From NCBI GenBank assembly GCA_948146395.1, contig OX411544.1, positions 93,049,232-93,113,231 on the forward strand: a stretch of DNA of 64,000 nucleotides. Direction: 5' to 3'. This document shows positions 24,740-37,059 of this stretch, piece after piece. Source of the stretch: Fragum whitleyi (lineage: Eukaryota; Mollusca; Bivalvia; Cardiida; Cardiidae). The notes under the pieces were generated by a model, which worked only from the letters and a program-made list of their open reading frames with translations, ran no database searches and had not been told where the DNA came from. A program made the translations under genes and the position numbers. Every line of letters begins with the position of its first letter. Positions within the stretch are counted from its first letter, which is position 1.

Positions 24740-24892
24740 GTAAGTCCTTATTCTTTATTCAGTATTCTATAATGGAGTGGAAGGTGTTCTATTTCTTTGA
24801 TGAAAGAAACAAATGTGAAAACTTTGAGACAAAATCTCCAAAAGCCCATCAATTTGTATTTGAATTACATGTATAGATGCACAGGTTTAAGT

Positions 24893-24957
24893 AAGTGATC
24901 AAAGGTCAATTTTTTCAATACCTGTATAGACAAAATTGACCTTTGATCACTCACTCT
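24893..24957. repeat. Hairpin 'gtgatcaaaggtca' copy 2
   Basis: 'taagtgatcaaaggtcaatt' and 'aattgacctttgatcactca' arms around 'ttcaatacctgtataga'. Same family as 5283-5354. Confidence 0.75.
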
Positions 24958-25328
24958 AAATTGTAGGTCTATTCCTTTGATCCAGTTTACATTATGTTCA
25001 GTTGTTTGGAATGTGGAAATAGGGACTTTTCCACTTGCCCTTTGACAAGTAAGAATGGACTTTCTATGAGCCCAGGATCAAAATACCAACAACAGTAAAT
25101 TGATAAAAATATAAAAAATAATGTTGTTAATGTAAAGGTATTCTCTTGAAACTTGGCATACATGTTCACTATCAAAAGAGCAACCTATACTATCAGGAGG
25201 AGAGGGGGGGGGGGGTACTATAGATGCATTTTGTGCAAATTATGCTCTTTTATCCAATATCTGGTACCTAACAGTCAAATGATGGCAGCCTTAGATGGTG
25301 CTCTTATTTTATATTGCACCAAAATAAT

Positions 25329-25612
25329 CATGCCCCTTACGAAGAAAAGGGGTATATTACTTGTCCATTGGTTGGTCAGTCCGTCTGTTGGTTGGTTGGT
25401 CTGTCGAAAGACTTTTGTGCGAAGCGTATCTCAAAAATTATGCAAGCTTCATGAAACTTCACAGGTGGATAGATTTTATTGAGGTGAAGTGCAGTGCATA
25501 AGAACCATAACTCTTCTCATATTTTGTGAGTTATTGCACTTTGTTGATTTACAAAGAATATGCCATTGACCTGCTTTTATGGGGGTATGAATGTTTTACA
25601 AACATATCTTGT
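25329..25612 (+). repeat. 'atgccccttacgaagaaaagg' element
   Basis: A short element with 'ggttggtcagtccgtctgt' and end 'caaacatatcttgttg', related in plan to the 16911 and 47770 elements. It ends 18 bp before an AREL1 exon. Confidence 0.6.
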
Positions 25613-25630
25613 TGTCTCTTTTCTTTTCAG

Positions 25631-25706
25631 TCCTATAAAGCCACAAAGCATTTTGATGTGTCAGACTGGTGTAAGAACTTTGAGATCAGTTTTATAGGGG
25701 AAGAAG
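25631..25706 (+). CDS. AREL1: AREL1-like, exon 8 visible (start of HECT)
   Basis: Acceptor 'ttcttttcag', donor 'GAAGAAG|gtaaac', phase 0 to 1. About 25 residues, with 'ATKHFDVSDWCKNFEISF', the N-terminal segment of the HECT N-lobe in AREL1. The frame is open about 180 bases past the donor, which inflates a naive ORF; that extension shows no homology. Confidence 0.92.
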
Positions 25707-25883
25707 GTAAACCAATCCATCACTCATTGTTTTGCTTGGCTGTTATCAGTAAAACTTCAAAGAACTGCTTTAGTTTTCCATTTACAGTGATTGAGTTCTT
25801 ATTATTGTATATAGCTATACCTTTAGTAGGTTTGATGATCTTATATTCTTGTACAACAATTTATAATATGACCGCCCCCTGGG

Positions 25884-26280
25884 AGTGAAAGAAACCTGTT
25901 GAATATTTTTGGTATTACACGTGTGTTATTAAACTAGTGTTATAACTATGCAAATGAGCTAAGAACAGATAGCAACATTATATTTTTGTTTGCTGAAGTC
26001 ATTATGGGTTTGCTGAAGTCATTTTGTAAACAGCGTTAAATGTTTCGCGGAAAAACATGAATCGATAAAAATCATAATTTTCTCGTTTTGTGACAAAAAT
26101 TTGGTACATATTATAAATAAAATATCAAATTTGTATTCACTGAATACCGAATTTATTAAACTGGAAATCTAAAACAGATAAAAACTCAGTAAAGTCTCGT
26201 TATTTATCAGTTCAAAGATGACTGGTTTTATAAATTCAGTATTCAATGATCACTCATTCAATATCCTCTATATAATGAAC
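25884..26280. repeat. Interspersed repeat, copy of 12751
   Basis: 'tttttggtattacacgtgtg', 'aaaacagataaaaactca' and 'attcaatgatcactcattca' occur in the same order as at 12751-13095. Confidence 0.65.
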
Positions 26281-26601
26281 TAACCTGACCCTTATCCTGT
26301 TGAATTTAAATTTTATATCCAACAAAATGTCAATCTTTGGCACATTTCAACCATTTTCACCTAAAGTTTTCTGCTATCATTAAGTGGTAACATGGCAGTG
26401 TATGTTAAGATCAGACTGCATGCGTGTGCAGACTGATATTAGTCTATACTGTCAGCTCAAGCTTTGTGTACAGCAGAAATATGAAGTGAACAGCTTGGAA
26501 GGATTAGATATCCAACAGATCTCACAGAACTTTTGGATATCTGAATTAGATTACCATTTGACAGTTAAGACTAAAGAGGTGAACACAGAAAATGATTTTG
26601 T

Positions 26602-27668
26602 TAGCTCCACTGGCTGAAAGCCACTGGGGCTATTGTCATGGCGTTGTGTCCGTCGTGCGTCCGTCCGTGCATCAATGCGTCCGGTTGTAAACTTTTTCTT
26701 TAAAAATCTTCTCCTAAGAAACTGTTGGATGGATTTCAACCAAACTTCACAGGAATGATCCTTTGGTGACCCTCTTTCAAAGTTGTTCAAGAAATTTTGA
26801 TCCAATGAAAAACATGGATTTAATGGGCGTGGCTAATTTCCAAATATGGTAAAAAGTGAGTTTTCTCAGATTCTAATTAATAGATAACAATATATTTTAC
26901 ATGAATGATCCTTGGGTGACCCTTTAATGGTCTACCAAAAATTATTATGATCTGATGGAAAATATGTATTTTATGGCCGGAGGTCATTTCTCTTTATGCT
27001 ATATAGAGAAAATTTGAAAATTAATTTCTCAGAATGTAATTGATTGATATCAACCAAATTTCACTTGAATGATCCTTGAGTGACCCTTTATCAGTCTACC
27101 AAAAATAATTGTGATCAGATGAAAAAGGTGCATTTTATGGGCGGAGGTCATTTCTCTATATGTCATATAGTGGAAACTTTGAAAATCATTTTCTCAGAAT
27201 CTAATTGTCTAAATTGTCAGAATCTTATCATCCAAATTTCACTTGAGTGATCCTTGAGTGGCCCTTTATCAGTCTACCAAAAATTATTGTGATTGGATGA
27301 AAAATATGTATTTTATGGGCGGAGGTCATTTTTCAAAAAGTGATACAGTGGAAACTTTGAAAATCATTTTCTCAGATTGAAACTGATGGATATCAATCAA
27401 ACATTTTTGGTATGATCTTTTGGTGACCCATTAACATGCTTATTCTACTTAAGCCAAAAATTATTTTGATTGGATGAAAAATATGTCTTTTATGGGCGGA
27501 GGTCATTTCTCTATATACATGTATGTTAAATAGTTGAAACTTTGAAAATCATTTTCAACATCAGTAGAACTCAAAATATTTAAAGATCTAGTCAAAACTT
27601 TGATTTGCTTTAATTTACAAGAATATCAAGCCTGTGGAGCGACTCAAGCCATTCATGGCTTTCTAGTT
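26602..27668 (+). mobile_element. 'agctccactggctgaaagcc' element, near full length
   Basis: Starts 'tagctccactggctgaaagc', has 'gtgtccgtcgtgcgtccgtc', then six to seven 135-150-bp units ('tgaccctttatcagtctacc', 'tttatgggcggaggtcattt'), and ends 'gcctgtggagcgactcaagc' and 'attcatggctttctagt'. Head and tail share inverted 'aaagcca'. Confidence 0.8.
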
Positions 27669-27751
27669 TGAAATTCAAAAGATTTAATGCTTGAACTGGC
27701 ACTTTGTTTAAATGAAGTGCAAAAACAAGTACATTAATTATGGGATAGATA

Positions 27752-28306
27752 GGGTAGGTGTTCACAGAGAATAGTGTGAAGCTGTCTCAACACATTTATG
27801 TATGAATTGCATTATCAATTGTAGGTTTAGATTGGGGAGGTGTAATCAGAAAATGGTTTTAAACTGTCTCAACACATTTTTGTAAGAATTATTATCTATT
27901 GTAGGTTTAGATTGGGGAGGTGTACGCAGAGAATGGTTTTAAACTGTCTCAACACACTTATGTATGAATTATTATCTATTGTAGGTTTAGATTGGGGAGG
28001 TGTACGCAGAGAATGGTTTTAAACTGTCTCAACACACTTATGTATGAATTATTATTTATTGTAGGTTTAGATTGGGGAGGTGTACGCAGAGAATGGTTTT
28101 AAACTGTCTCAACACATTTATGTATGAATTATTATCTATTGTGGGTTTAGATTGGGGAGGTGTATGCAGAGAATGGTTTTAAACTGTCTCAACACATTTA
28201 TGTATGAATTATTATCTATTGTAGGTTTAGATTGGGGAGGTGTACGCAGAGAATGGTTTTAAACTGTCTCAACCCATATTTGTATGAATATCATTATCTA
28301 TTGTAG
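27752..28306 (+). repeat. 80-bp tandem array of an AREL1 splice acceptor and exon 5' end
   Basis: 'gtaggtttagattggggagg' starts at 27821, 27901, 27981, 28061, (28141 as gtgg), 28221 and finally 28303, which is the true exon. A worn first unit begins at about 27752. Each complete unit carries the intron end, AG and the first 36-39 exon bases, but reads 'tggttttaa' where the real exon has 'tggtttgaa', so every one of them ends in an in-frame stop. Five of the six decoy AGs are intact. Confidence 0.93.
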
Positions 28307-28419
28307 GTTTAGATTGGGGAGGTGTACGCAGAGAATGGTTTGAAGCTGTCTCAACACATTTATTTGACCCTACTATGTCAGGTTTATTTAGACGCTTGTC
28401 TGATGATAGCCAGGGTCTG
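28307..28419 (+). CDS. AREL1: AREL1-like, exon 9 visible (HECT N-lobe)
   Basis: Acceptor 'tctattgtag', donor 'GGTCTG|gttagt', phase 1 to 0. About 38 residues, with 'LDWGGVRREWFEAV', the signature opening of the HECT fold, and 'SGLFRRLSDDSQGL'. It is the last copy of an 80-bp array and the only one without a stop at the 13th codon. Correct splicing must skip at least five upstream acceptors of nearly the same sequence. Confidence 0.93.
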
Positions 28420-28459
28420 GTTAGTACAATAACTTATATTAGTTCAATATCTCGAAAGC

Positions 28460-28775
28460 AATATTCATACAACCCAGTCAGGATTTAAAAAAAAACACTC
28501 CTGTGAAACTGATTTAACAGCAATAATTGACAATGGGATAAAAGCAATAAACAACAAGTAAATAGTTGGAACAGTATTTCTAGAATTATCAAAAGCTTTT
28601 GATTTAATTAGTCACCACATTCTTCTGGAGAAAACGTATGAATATGATATAAAAGATCTGTTGTTGATTTTCTAGTTCACATACTTATGTATTTTATTTT
28701 TCGTAAAATGAACAGGAATAGAAACTAACTAAGAATGTTTCCTTCAAAAGTGTGGCCTCATTAAAGAAATTATTA
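28460..28775 (+). pseudogene. Fragment of a LINE reverse transcriptase
   Basis: Translation in a broken frame gives 'KKHSCETDLTAIIDNG' and 'GTVFLELSKAFDLISHHILL', the fingers and first catalytic-Asp motif (D-x-SKAFD) of non-LTR reverse transcriptases. Internal stops and frame breaks are present, and the rest of the element is missing. It lies in the intron after exon 28307. Confidence 0.75.
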
Positions 28776-28957
28776 TGATTCATTTGCTCATGCTAAATCA
28801 ATGAAATATTTAATATTTTTGAGATAGTTCAGGTAATGCATACCTCAAGAAGGTTTCAAATTAACTATCCTTTGAGGATTAATGGTGTTTGATTATGTAT
28901 GAAGCAAAAGACTGTCTGAACTTAGAATAACTTAAGAAAGTGAACTCATAATAATTC

Positions 28958-29060
28958 CGTACTGTTTTGGAAGTTATTAACAGTGTTAACCAAGGTTTCC
29001 TAATGATTTATTTAGGAAACTCTTGGGTTAACGTTTTGAAAGATCATAAGTTCCAAAATG
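28958..29060. repeat. Inverted repeat 'caaggtttcctaatga'
   Basis: 'aaccaaggtttcctaatg' pairs with 'ttaggaaactcttgggtt'; outer arms are 'ttttggaagttatt' and 'aagttccaaaa'. A related, longer palindrome is at 55940-56095. Confidence 0.6.
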
Positions 29061-29113
29061 TTGAGGAACTATTATGTGTTTAATCTCAAACTACCCATTT
29101 TCTATGATTGCAG

Positions 29114-29311
29114 GTCCACCCTAGCTGTCATAGAGAAAAGGGAGATAATCATGATCTCAAGATGTATGAGTTTGCGGGTAAAATTGTCGGAAAATGTTTG
29201 TACGAGTCATCACAGGGCTCAACATACAGACAGTCCTATAGACAGTTAGTGAAAGCGAGGTTTTCACGGTCATTTCTTGCTCAACTTATTGGTTTACGTG
29301 TACATTATAAG
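29114..29311 (+). CDS. AREL1: AREL1-like, exon 10 visible (HECT N-lobe)
   Basis: Acceptor 'tctatgattgcag', donor 'TATAAG|gttggt', phase 0 to 0, 66 codons. 'YEFAGKIVGKCLYESS' and 'ARFSRSFLAQLIGL' are HECT N-lobe motifs. Between them the exon has 'YRQSYRQ' where vertebrate AREL1 has a single 'YKQ', consistent with a 12-base in-frame tandem duplication (TACAGACAG TCC TATAGACAG). Confidence 0.95.
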
Positions 29312-29507
29312 GTTGGTAACTCGTTATAACTTTTTAGTTGTTAAGCAATTACACATTCAATGAAATGAAAATAGAATATGTGATGTAAAGGACTTCATAC
29401 TATCTGGTGAATTGATATAGCTTGATGTAATGTTGTTGCTTAGAGTAATGTCACTCATTGGTGCACATATGTCATTTAACACTGCTGGAAGGGTTTTCAT
29501 GATTTTG

Positions 29508-29600
29508 TGGCCACCCGGTTTTGCGGTTTTTAAGTTGGAATGCGGAGCAATTCCAACTTAGATTTAACAAAACCGCAAAATGAACCCAATATAATTTCAT
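29508..29600. repeat. Inverted repeat 'ggttttgcgg'
   Basis: 'ggttttgcggtttttaagtt' with 'ggaatgcggagcaattcc' loop, and complement 'aacttagatttaacaaaacc'. MITE-like hairpin. Confidence 0.65.
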
Positions 29601-30289
29601 TTTGGGTTTTTTGATAACACACATCACGTGAACAGGATGTGAATACACTTCGGTCTGTTTTGTTTATCTCAGCTGGACATAGACATACAGTTTATTTCAT
29701 CAAGAAGTAATAATGCCAAACAATTACACAAATATCACTTCATGTAAATTATGAACACGCTAATTTATGTTTTAAACGATATTTATTGAAACTTGCGTAC
29801 GAATTTACTAGAATCACATGTTTGCATTACTATATTTGGAAATCATGTGATAAGTCAAGTCCAATAAAGTCAGCTGTTGACAATAGCACTAGCCAATCAC
29901 GTGATCTGCTTATTTGGTAATGTTTCGACCTGTTTTTCGTAGAATTGTGGCAATAGTACAAGCCAATCACGTGATCTGCTTATTTAGTAATGTCGCTACC
30001 TGTTTTTCGTAGAATTATGTTATAACTTCTTTTGGAGGTCTAGTTTCTCTTTCTGAACGCCCTTATTACACACTTCAACAAAATAGTTCAAATGTTTTTG
30101 TATCAAATTGTTCCGTAAACCATCATTAGAAACGCGCAACATCTACAGATATTTATCTGCATTAAAAACCCGATCCAATAAATATTCTCTTTTTATTACT
30201 TCTCTATAAACGGAACCCCATTTCTAAGTCGCGCGACAATTTAACTTGATGGTGGACGCAGCAAGGATCGACGAAGGTATAGATCCACA

Positions 30290-30945
30290 GGTTTAAGTGA
30301 GTGATTAAAGGTCAATTTTGTCGATACGTGAACATAACTCCTCCCTCATTTATGGACAGATTTTGATGAACATTTCACAGAATGTTCCTAGTGTCCTGAC
30401 CTAGTACATATTGTCCGGTGTTAGTGAATATTAGCCGCGTCCTGGAAAAAGGGGCCTTCATTTACAAAAGGTCTTGTGAACGCAACTCCTCCTTTATGGA
30501 CCGATTTGGATGAAACTTTCACAAAATGTTCTTAGACACCTGACCTAGCGCACACAGTCGTGGTTTGGTAAATTTTAGCCGTGTAATGGAAAAAGGGCCT
30601 TCTTGAAAACATTATTGTGAATGCAGCGTCTCCTCCATTTCTGGAATGTTTTGGATGAAACTTTCACAAAATGTTCCTAGTCACCAGACCTTGCCTATAT
30701 GTAGTTGAGGTTTGGTGAATTACAGCTGCGTCATGGGACCTTCTTGTAAAAATTCTTGTGAACGGAACTCCTCCTTTATTTGTAGACTTATTTTAAAAAA
30801 TAAATTCTACGAAATGTTCATTGTAACCTTTTTTTTGCATGTTGTTGCAGTTAAGTGAATTTCAGTCGCGTCATTGAAAATGGGGCCTTCATGTCAAAGT
30901 TCTTGTGAATGCAACTCCTCCTTCATTGACAAAAAATGGCCGTAT
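30290..30945 (+). repeat. Tandem repeat, about 120-140-bp units
   Basis: Units share 'gtgaacgcaactcctccttt', 'ggatgaaactttcacaaaat' and 'aaaaagggccttc'. The 5' end is fused to half of the 'gtgatcaaaggtca' hairpin family. Confidence 0.65.
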
Positions 30946-31055
30946 TGTTACTTTTCTTATAATACAAATTGTACATTTGAGATAAAAGTTAACATCTCTC
31001 TTTTTAAGGATTGATTTGGTTGATACTTTCAAACGTTATTAGTCATCTTGTTATC

Positions 31056-31110
31056 ATTGTTATTAGTTGAAGTTTAGAGAGGCATTAAACCCCATTTAAT
31101 CAATCAATCA
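31056..31110 (+). repeat. SINE 3' tail fragment
   Basis: 'agttgaagtttagagaggca' followed by 'ttaaaccccatttaatcaat' and 'caatca' resembles the 3' end of the SINEs at 45814 and 53244. No head. Confidence 0.5.
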
Positions 31111-31259
31111 TAACGAACAGCTTGAGCTTAACAATTTAAATAAGTAGTCTGCAAATGTTTTGAATTTTGTTCTGTCAAAATAAGAAGTGTCTACAAGTAT
31201 TTTTGTGAAACAGCAGTAGAGTGACGGCGTATACTGTGCCTACGGTACTCTTGCTACTC

Positions 31260-32465
31260 TAGCAGAGGGTTTTCTGATTATTTAGCTTTAACCATACCAA
31301 TTTTCCAAGTGCAATATAGTAAAATAAAAAAGATATACCGGAAAGAATGGATGCACCATCATTTTGTAGTTTGATTAAGCTCTAAGATAATCGTACGATT
31401 GTCGCAAAATATTATTATAATGGTATTAAATTGTTAAATCTATCGTAGGACCTAACCCTTTTTTGATCATGGCAAAAAAAGATTGCTTAAACTTAATTGG
31501 TTTAGGGGGGCAAAGAATAAAGAGTCACTAGATTTTATATAATTATACGTATTCAAATAAAAAAAAAGTTGTCTTAGTAAAGGCTCCGTTATTTCATTCT
31601 TCAGGCCAAACTTTGATTATTGAAATTCCAGTGTTTACAGTGAATTATCTACAAAGCTGCAAAATCGCAAACAATAAAAAATGGGAGTATTTTCTGTTAG
31701 GTAAACGCAAAGTGTGAACCATCATTTCAAACAGTGAATAATTCTATAGTAAAGGAAAGGAATTTCAATGTATCAAAGTGTTCTGTGTGGTAACACTGCT
31801 ACGACAACGACAACTTACGCATGAAAGATTAATTATAAATACTTTCATCTGCAAGCGTTAGAATGTGATAACCGAAATTTGTTACCATACGTTCCATTCA
31901 AACGCAAAGTAATAGTCAATGAGAAACAAAACCAGGGTCTCTGTTGTTGCATCTATCCCTTTGAAGAATTTTGTATGAGAATTAAAGTGAAAAAAAAATA
32001 TACCCAATAAATGAATCACAATAATAATTGAAAATGATGATAATGATAAAAAGATTAAAAGTACCTCGAAACATTCACCTAGAACATGGTACATGTGATC
32101 TTGCTCATTTTACCAGGAGGTATCAGGTTCATTTAATGCTCCACACATCCGGCGTGACAGCCCGGAGTCGTTGTACTCTCGTTGAAATATTCATTATTTC
32201 AGGACATACAAGTAAACATCTTTTTTGTCAGTATGATGATTTTATGTTCTGTATTTTAGGGGACTGTTTACCCACTAACGCGTAAGTATATATCAGATGA
32301 CCTACACGTGCAGATTCAAAGGTTAAATTTTACGATATAAATTGTCTATGATTTTCAAAGATTTTTGTGAAGGCAATTTACGACCATCCTAAGTATAGTA
32401 TAATGGTACGATAATCATAAGATTAATCGTACGATTTTTCTTCTTGAAAGAGGCGCCAGGTCCCA
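31260..32465. repeat. Segments related to the 41569 TIR element
   Basis: 'gataatcgtacgattgtcgc' at about 31387 and 'cgtacgatttttcttcttga' then 'aagaggcgcc' at about 32428-32462 match the inside and right end of the element at 41569-43227. The left terminus was not found, so the limits are approximate. Confidence 0.5.
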
Positions 32466-32705
32466 CCGGAATACCTACAATACTCATGAACAATTATGCT
32501 CTTTTCTCCTCGATTCGTGCATGGTAATTATATCATCTGCGTTTACATTGATTTAAAGTGAGCACCAATCTATTTTTTGCTTTTTTTCTTTAGCAGAATT
32601 ATGTTCTCTCATTTCTTTCTTTTTATCATTTTTCTTTCGTCAGAATCAGGCTTGTATAGCGATTCAGGGGTTTAAGCGTTTCTCGTTGTTGAAATAAGTT
32701 GATTT

Positions 32706-32775
32706 ATACACGCCCGTCAAAAGACGAGACATATTATGTGTTCACCTGTGGTGGGCGGGAGGCGTCAGCTTCGTA
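32706..32775 (+). repeat. Solo head of the 'tatacgcccgtcaaa' element
   Basis: 'acacgcccgtcaaaagacga' and 'gacatattatgtgttcacc' match the first 60 bp of the element at 16911; the tandem array does not follow. Confidence 0.6.
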
Positions 32776-33265
32776 AGTGGCACGAGGTCACCGTCTCTTG
32801 AACGCATTCCAACTTATCAGTACTTTCAGTACTTTGATTAGTCACTGATTCTTTAACTCCTCTTTTATTTCAGATCCATCCCTCTGGATTCTGCTAAATT
32901 GAGAATACACCTGTAACCATAAGCCTATCAAATGATTAAGATCAATTGTGTCTTTTAAATATAATTTTTGGTGGACATTTACACTCACCAGTGTTATACT
33001 ACGTTGGAACAATCCAGTCGGATGTTAATAGCTTTTCCAACACGAAGCGCCCTCTATCGTTCAATTTACTCCTTTCCAAAACTTGTATCTGTCAGACAAC
33101 TGTGCATTTTGCAAATGGCATTATACAAGAATTCTATAGATTTGTAGATTATTCAAAAACGCCCTTCAAATGAAAGATCAGGTCACAAATCTTGACAACT
33201 CGAACTAAACTTTCACGTAAGAATATAGTTCAATGACAAGGCGGTAGTTTGCCTATTGGGGTTTT

Positions 33266-34447
33266 TAGCTCCACTGGCTGAAAGCCACTGGGGCTATTGT
33301 CATGGCGTTGTGTCCGTCGTGCGTCCGTCCGGTCGTAAACTTTTCTTTAAAAATCTTCTCCTCAGAAACTACTGGATGGATTTCAAACAAACTTCATAGG
33401 AATGATCCTTGGGTGACCCTCTTTCAAAGTTGTTCAAGAAATTTTGATCCAATGAAAAACATGGATTTAATGGGCGTGGCTAATTTCTAAATATGGTAAA
33501 AATTGAGTTTTCTCAGATTCTAATTAACGGATACCAATTAAAATTTACATGAATGGTCCTTTGGTGACCCTTTATCAGTCTACAAAAAATCATTGTGATC
33601 GGATAGAAAATATGCATTTTTTGGGCGGAGGTCCTTTCCACTATATGTTATATAGTGGAAACTTTGAAAATCATTTTCTCAGAACTTAAGCGATGGATAT
33701 CAACAAAATTTCACTGGAATGATCCTTGAGTGACCCTTTATCAGTCTACAAAAAATCATTGTGATCGGATAGAAAATATGCATTTTTTTGGGCGGAGGTC
33801 ATTTCTCTATATGTTATGTAGTGGAAACTTTGAAAATCATTTTCTCAGAATGTAAGTGATGGATATCAACCAAATTTCACTGGAATGATTCTTGAGTGAC
33901 CCTTTATCAGTCTACAAAAAATCATTGTGATCGGATAGAAAATATGCATTTTATGGGCGGAGGTCATTTCTCTATATGTTATATAGTGGAAAATTTGAAA
34001 ATCATTTTCTCAGAATGTAAGTGATGGATATCAACCAAGTTTCACTGGAATGATCTTTGAGTGACCCTTTATCAGTCTACAAAAAATCATCGTGATAGGA
34101 TGAAAAATATGCATTTTATGGGCAAAGGTCATATTTCTATATGTTATATAGTGGAAACTATGAAAATCACTTTCTCAGAATGTAAATGATGGTTATAAAT
34201 CAAACATTTTTTGTATGATCTTTGGGTGACCCATTATCATGCAGCCAAAAATTATTTTGATTCGATGAAAAATATTTCTTATAAGAGCAGACGTCATTTC
34301 TCTATCTGTTATATAGCTGAAACTTTGAAAATCATTTTCAACATCAGTAAAACCCCAAATATCTAAAAATCTAGTCAAAACATTTATTTGCTTTTACAAG
34401 AATTTCAAGCCTGTGGAGCGACTCAAGCCATTCATGGCTTTCTAGTT
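33266..34447 (+). mobile_element. 'agctccactggctgaaagcc' element, full length
   Basis: Same head, 'gtcatggcgttgtgtccgtc', seven or so internal units and tail 'gcctgtggagcgactcaagc' as at 26602. It lies in the large AREL1 intron between exons 29114 and 36819. Confidence 0.8.
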
Positions 34448-36818
34448 CCGTGGTCTAAGGGAGATAAAATCTACATGTAAATGTCTGAACTGGTGGCCCG
34501 GTTTATGGGAGACAACATGTAGCAAATACCTTTTACTGCGACCTTTTTTGATAGCGTGGGACAAATAGAAGCAGAAGGTATATTTGCATTGTGCTATACA
34601 CTTAGTTCTCTCAATGTCTATAGCAATTCAATATTCAACGGTGCGTTCGTAAGAGAAGATGCAAAAATGCTGCTTGGGTATGATTTTTTAATCACCATTT
34701 GGAATAATTTTCGAATTGTTGAGTGAAAGATTAGTTTTCCTTCTTAGAATCCCTAATATTCCTAAGAAATCTTCACGGAAAATATGCGCCTTACAATTCA
34801 ACTTTATGCAACAAGTGACACTTAGATTTAGAATCTTCCAATGAATTAGCTTTTGTTACGATATCTTAGTGACCTCATGCTGACATCTCTCTGTCTGTCA
34901 CTCATGCAATAGAAGTTACAGCAAGTGCGAACCTATGCGTTATGATACTTATATAGAATTTGAATGATCGATGTTAACTTTGAAACTGCAGCTGTATTTG
35001 CGAGAGAAAATATGTCCATTAATCATTGGTGTTTGGTACTTTTTGTGGATGTGTTCCTTTAGGTTACTAATCAATCATTAACCTTTTTCATGCTGAATCT
35101 GTAATATAACTGCTTTGGCAGGAGGTACAGGTCGTGATCAGACTGCACATATGTATATACCAACCACTTTTCATTTCTTAATTAGAAATGTTTAAAAATT
35201 GTATTCGTAAATGAAAACTTCAATTAGTGAAAAAAGTACCTGCTGTACGTTGATTTTCATGCAATTTTAGCAAAGTTTTTTTATTCAGCATGACAAGGGT
35301 TATCACAAAAAATTTGCAGATTCATTTGAAAAATGGTTGTGATTAGACACTAGGAAAAACAGAAAGTGTTTGCTCTTATCTAAAAGGTACAAATTCCGTC
35401 GACAACTTTTACTTTAGCATTTTTGCTGGTATCCACTTGTTGATGTTGTTCTTAATGTAAAGTCTTATTAAAACTTAAGAAAGATAAAGAAAGTGTTTCT
35501 TGCTCAAAATATTTAATTGCCTCTTTGGTTATTAGACCTTCAGTGCATTGACAAGGTTCATATATTCAGAATCCACTTACATATATCGCCAAAATAATTT
35601 TCTTGTGAAAACTTAACACATCATTAGTAATGACACTCGGCCTCTTGAGTTAAACAAAAATAAATGCACTGACGTCGCGCATGGTGTTGGGTAACATAAT
35701 CGTACCGCTTAACGTTTTGACGTAGTTTATATCCAATTAAACACTTCAAAGAGTTGATTGGAATTTAAGTAATGACACGGTGAAACTGAATCGATCCAAA
35801 AACTGTGATAAGATTAATAATGCGTAATAATAAAGTGCTGAGTTGTTTCACATTGTCGTTCTCGTTTTGGGCTCTCGAACCGTGTTGATGTCTTTACAGA
35901 TATTGCATCATGGGCAATAGAAAACAAAAATAAAGTCTGTGAAATATTTGTAAAGTTCCTTACTTTTTAATAAATTTTCACGTTCTCATTACTTTTATTT
36001 TAAGTCAGCGAATAAGCTTTGGTGTTAGGCGTCTGTAATCTATATTTATTTCAAACGGCCGCTAATAATAATGAAACAATATAAAATTTACAACAAAAAA
36101 AATATCATAATTATATGATATTAAACATAATTTTGAAACTTCGAATTACGAATACAATAAGGTATATGTAATCATGTATAGGGAAACGTCACTGTGACAT
36201 CATGGAGTGAAACAAATAGAAACCAAAAAAAAGCTAAGATAATTACGCCTCGCATACATATGAAGTAGTTTTCGTTTGAAAAAATAGGTATGAAAAAATA
36301 CTTGGAGCATACTGTGTTTCGTTTATTTGTGAAAATATCAGGAAGCGTTTATAACCCTAATTATATTTGTGACACTCCATTCAAAAAAGGACGATCTGGG
36401 TATTGATTAAAATTGGTATTATGAGCTGAAACATAGGTTTACGAAATTAGTAGAAATCCTGTAAAGTTTGCATTAACATTGAAACTAGCAGAACTTTGGT
36501 CCAAACATTTTACATTCATGATACATTTACTTGTATTGTTTCCCCTTTTGTATCATTTTACTACAATGCCATCAGAAACGTCCACCTTCAGTACTTTTAG
36601 TGCTTTGATTAAAGTAGTTGCTGAGTGAGGCAATAATTCAAACAATATGAAATCTTTGTGGAAAATGTAGAAATGAATCATTACAATTGCTTCAATTTCT
36701 TCAATATGTTTTCCCTAACTCTCTTTTCTGGAATAATTTCAAAAAAGAGGAAATGGGTCAAAAGAGTATTCTGTAAATTTGACCTCTACTTCTTATAATC
36801 AACCTTTGTTTATTTCAG
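34448..36818. other. Intron sequence without recognised genes
   Basis: Apart from the MITE at 35080-35302, I see no repeat or coding signal in these AT-rich bases. Confidence 0.5.
35080..35302. repeat. MITE, TIR 'aacccttgtcatgctgaat', copy 2
   Basis: Left end 'aacctttttcatgctgaat', right end 'attcagcatgacaagggtt', with 'gactgcacatatgt' inside. Confidence 0.75.
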
Positions 36819-36953
36819 TATTTTGAAACCGATGATCCAGAATTATACAAAACTAAAATCAAATACATAGAGGAGAATGATATAGAGGACATGGAACTCA
36901 CTTTCTCTGAGGATGAGTATACTGCAGGCTCTAACGGACAGAGTACGCTAAAG
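36819..36953 (+). CDS. AREL1: AREL1-like, exon 11 visible (HECT)
   Basis: Acceptor 'tttgtttatttcag', donor 'CTAAAG|gtaatc', phase 0 to 0, 45 codons. 'YFETDDPELYK' and 'MELTFSEDEY' are diagnostic for AREL1 HECT. Fragments of its 3' half recur 440-530 bp downstream, and short repeats built on the donor sequence fill the gap. Confidence 0.93.
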
Positions 36954-37059
36954 GTAATCTGAGCTACAGATAGATGGGGCATTTTGGATTTTAATCAACT
37001 TTACTTGCACAACATCTGATTTCTTTAGAAATAAAGACTTTAGACAGGCTGTACCCCCT

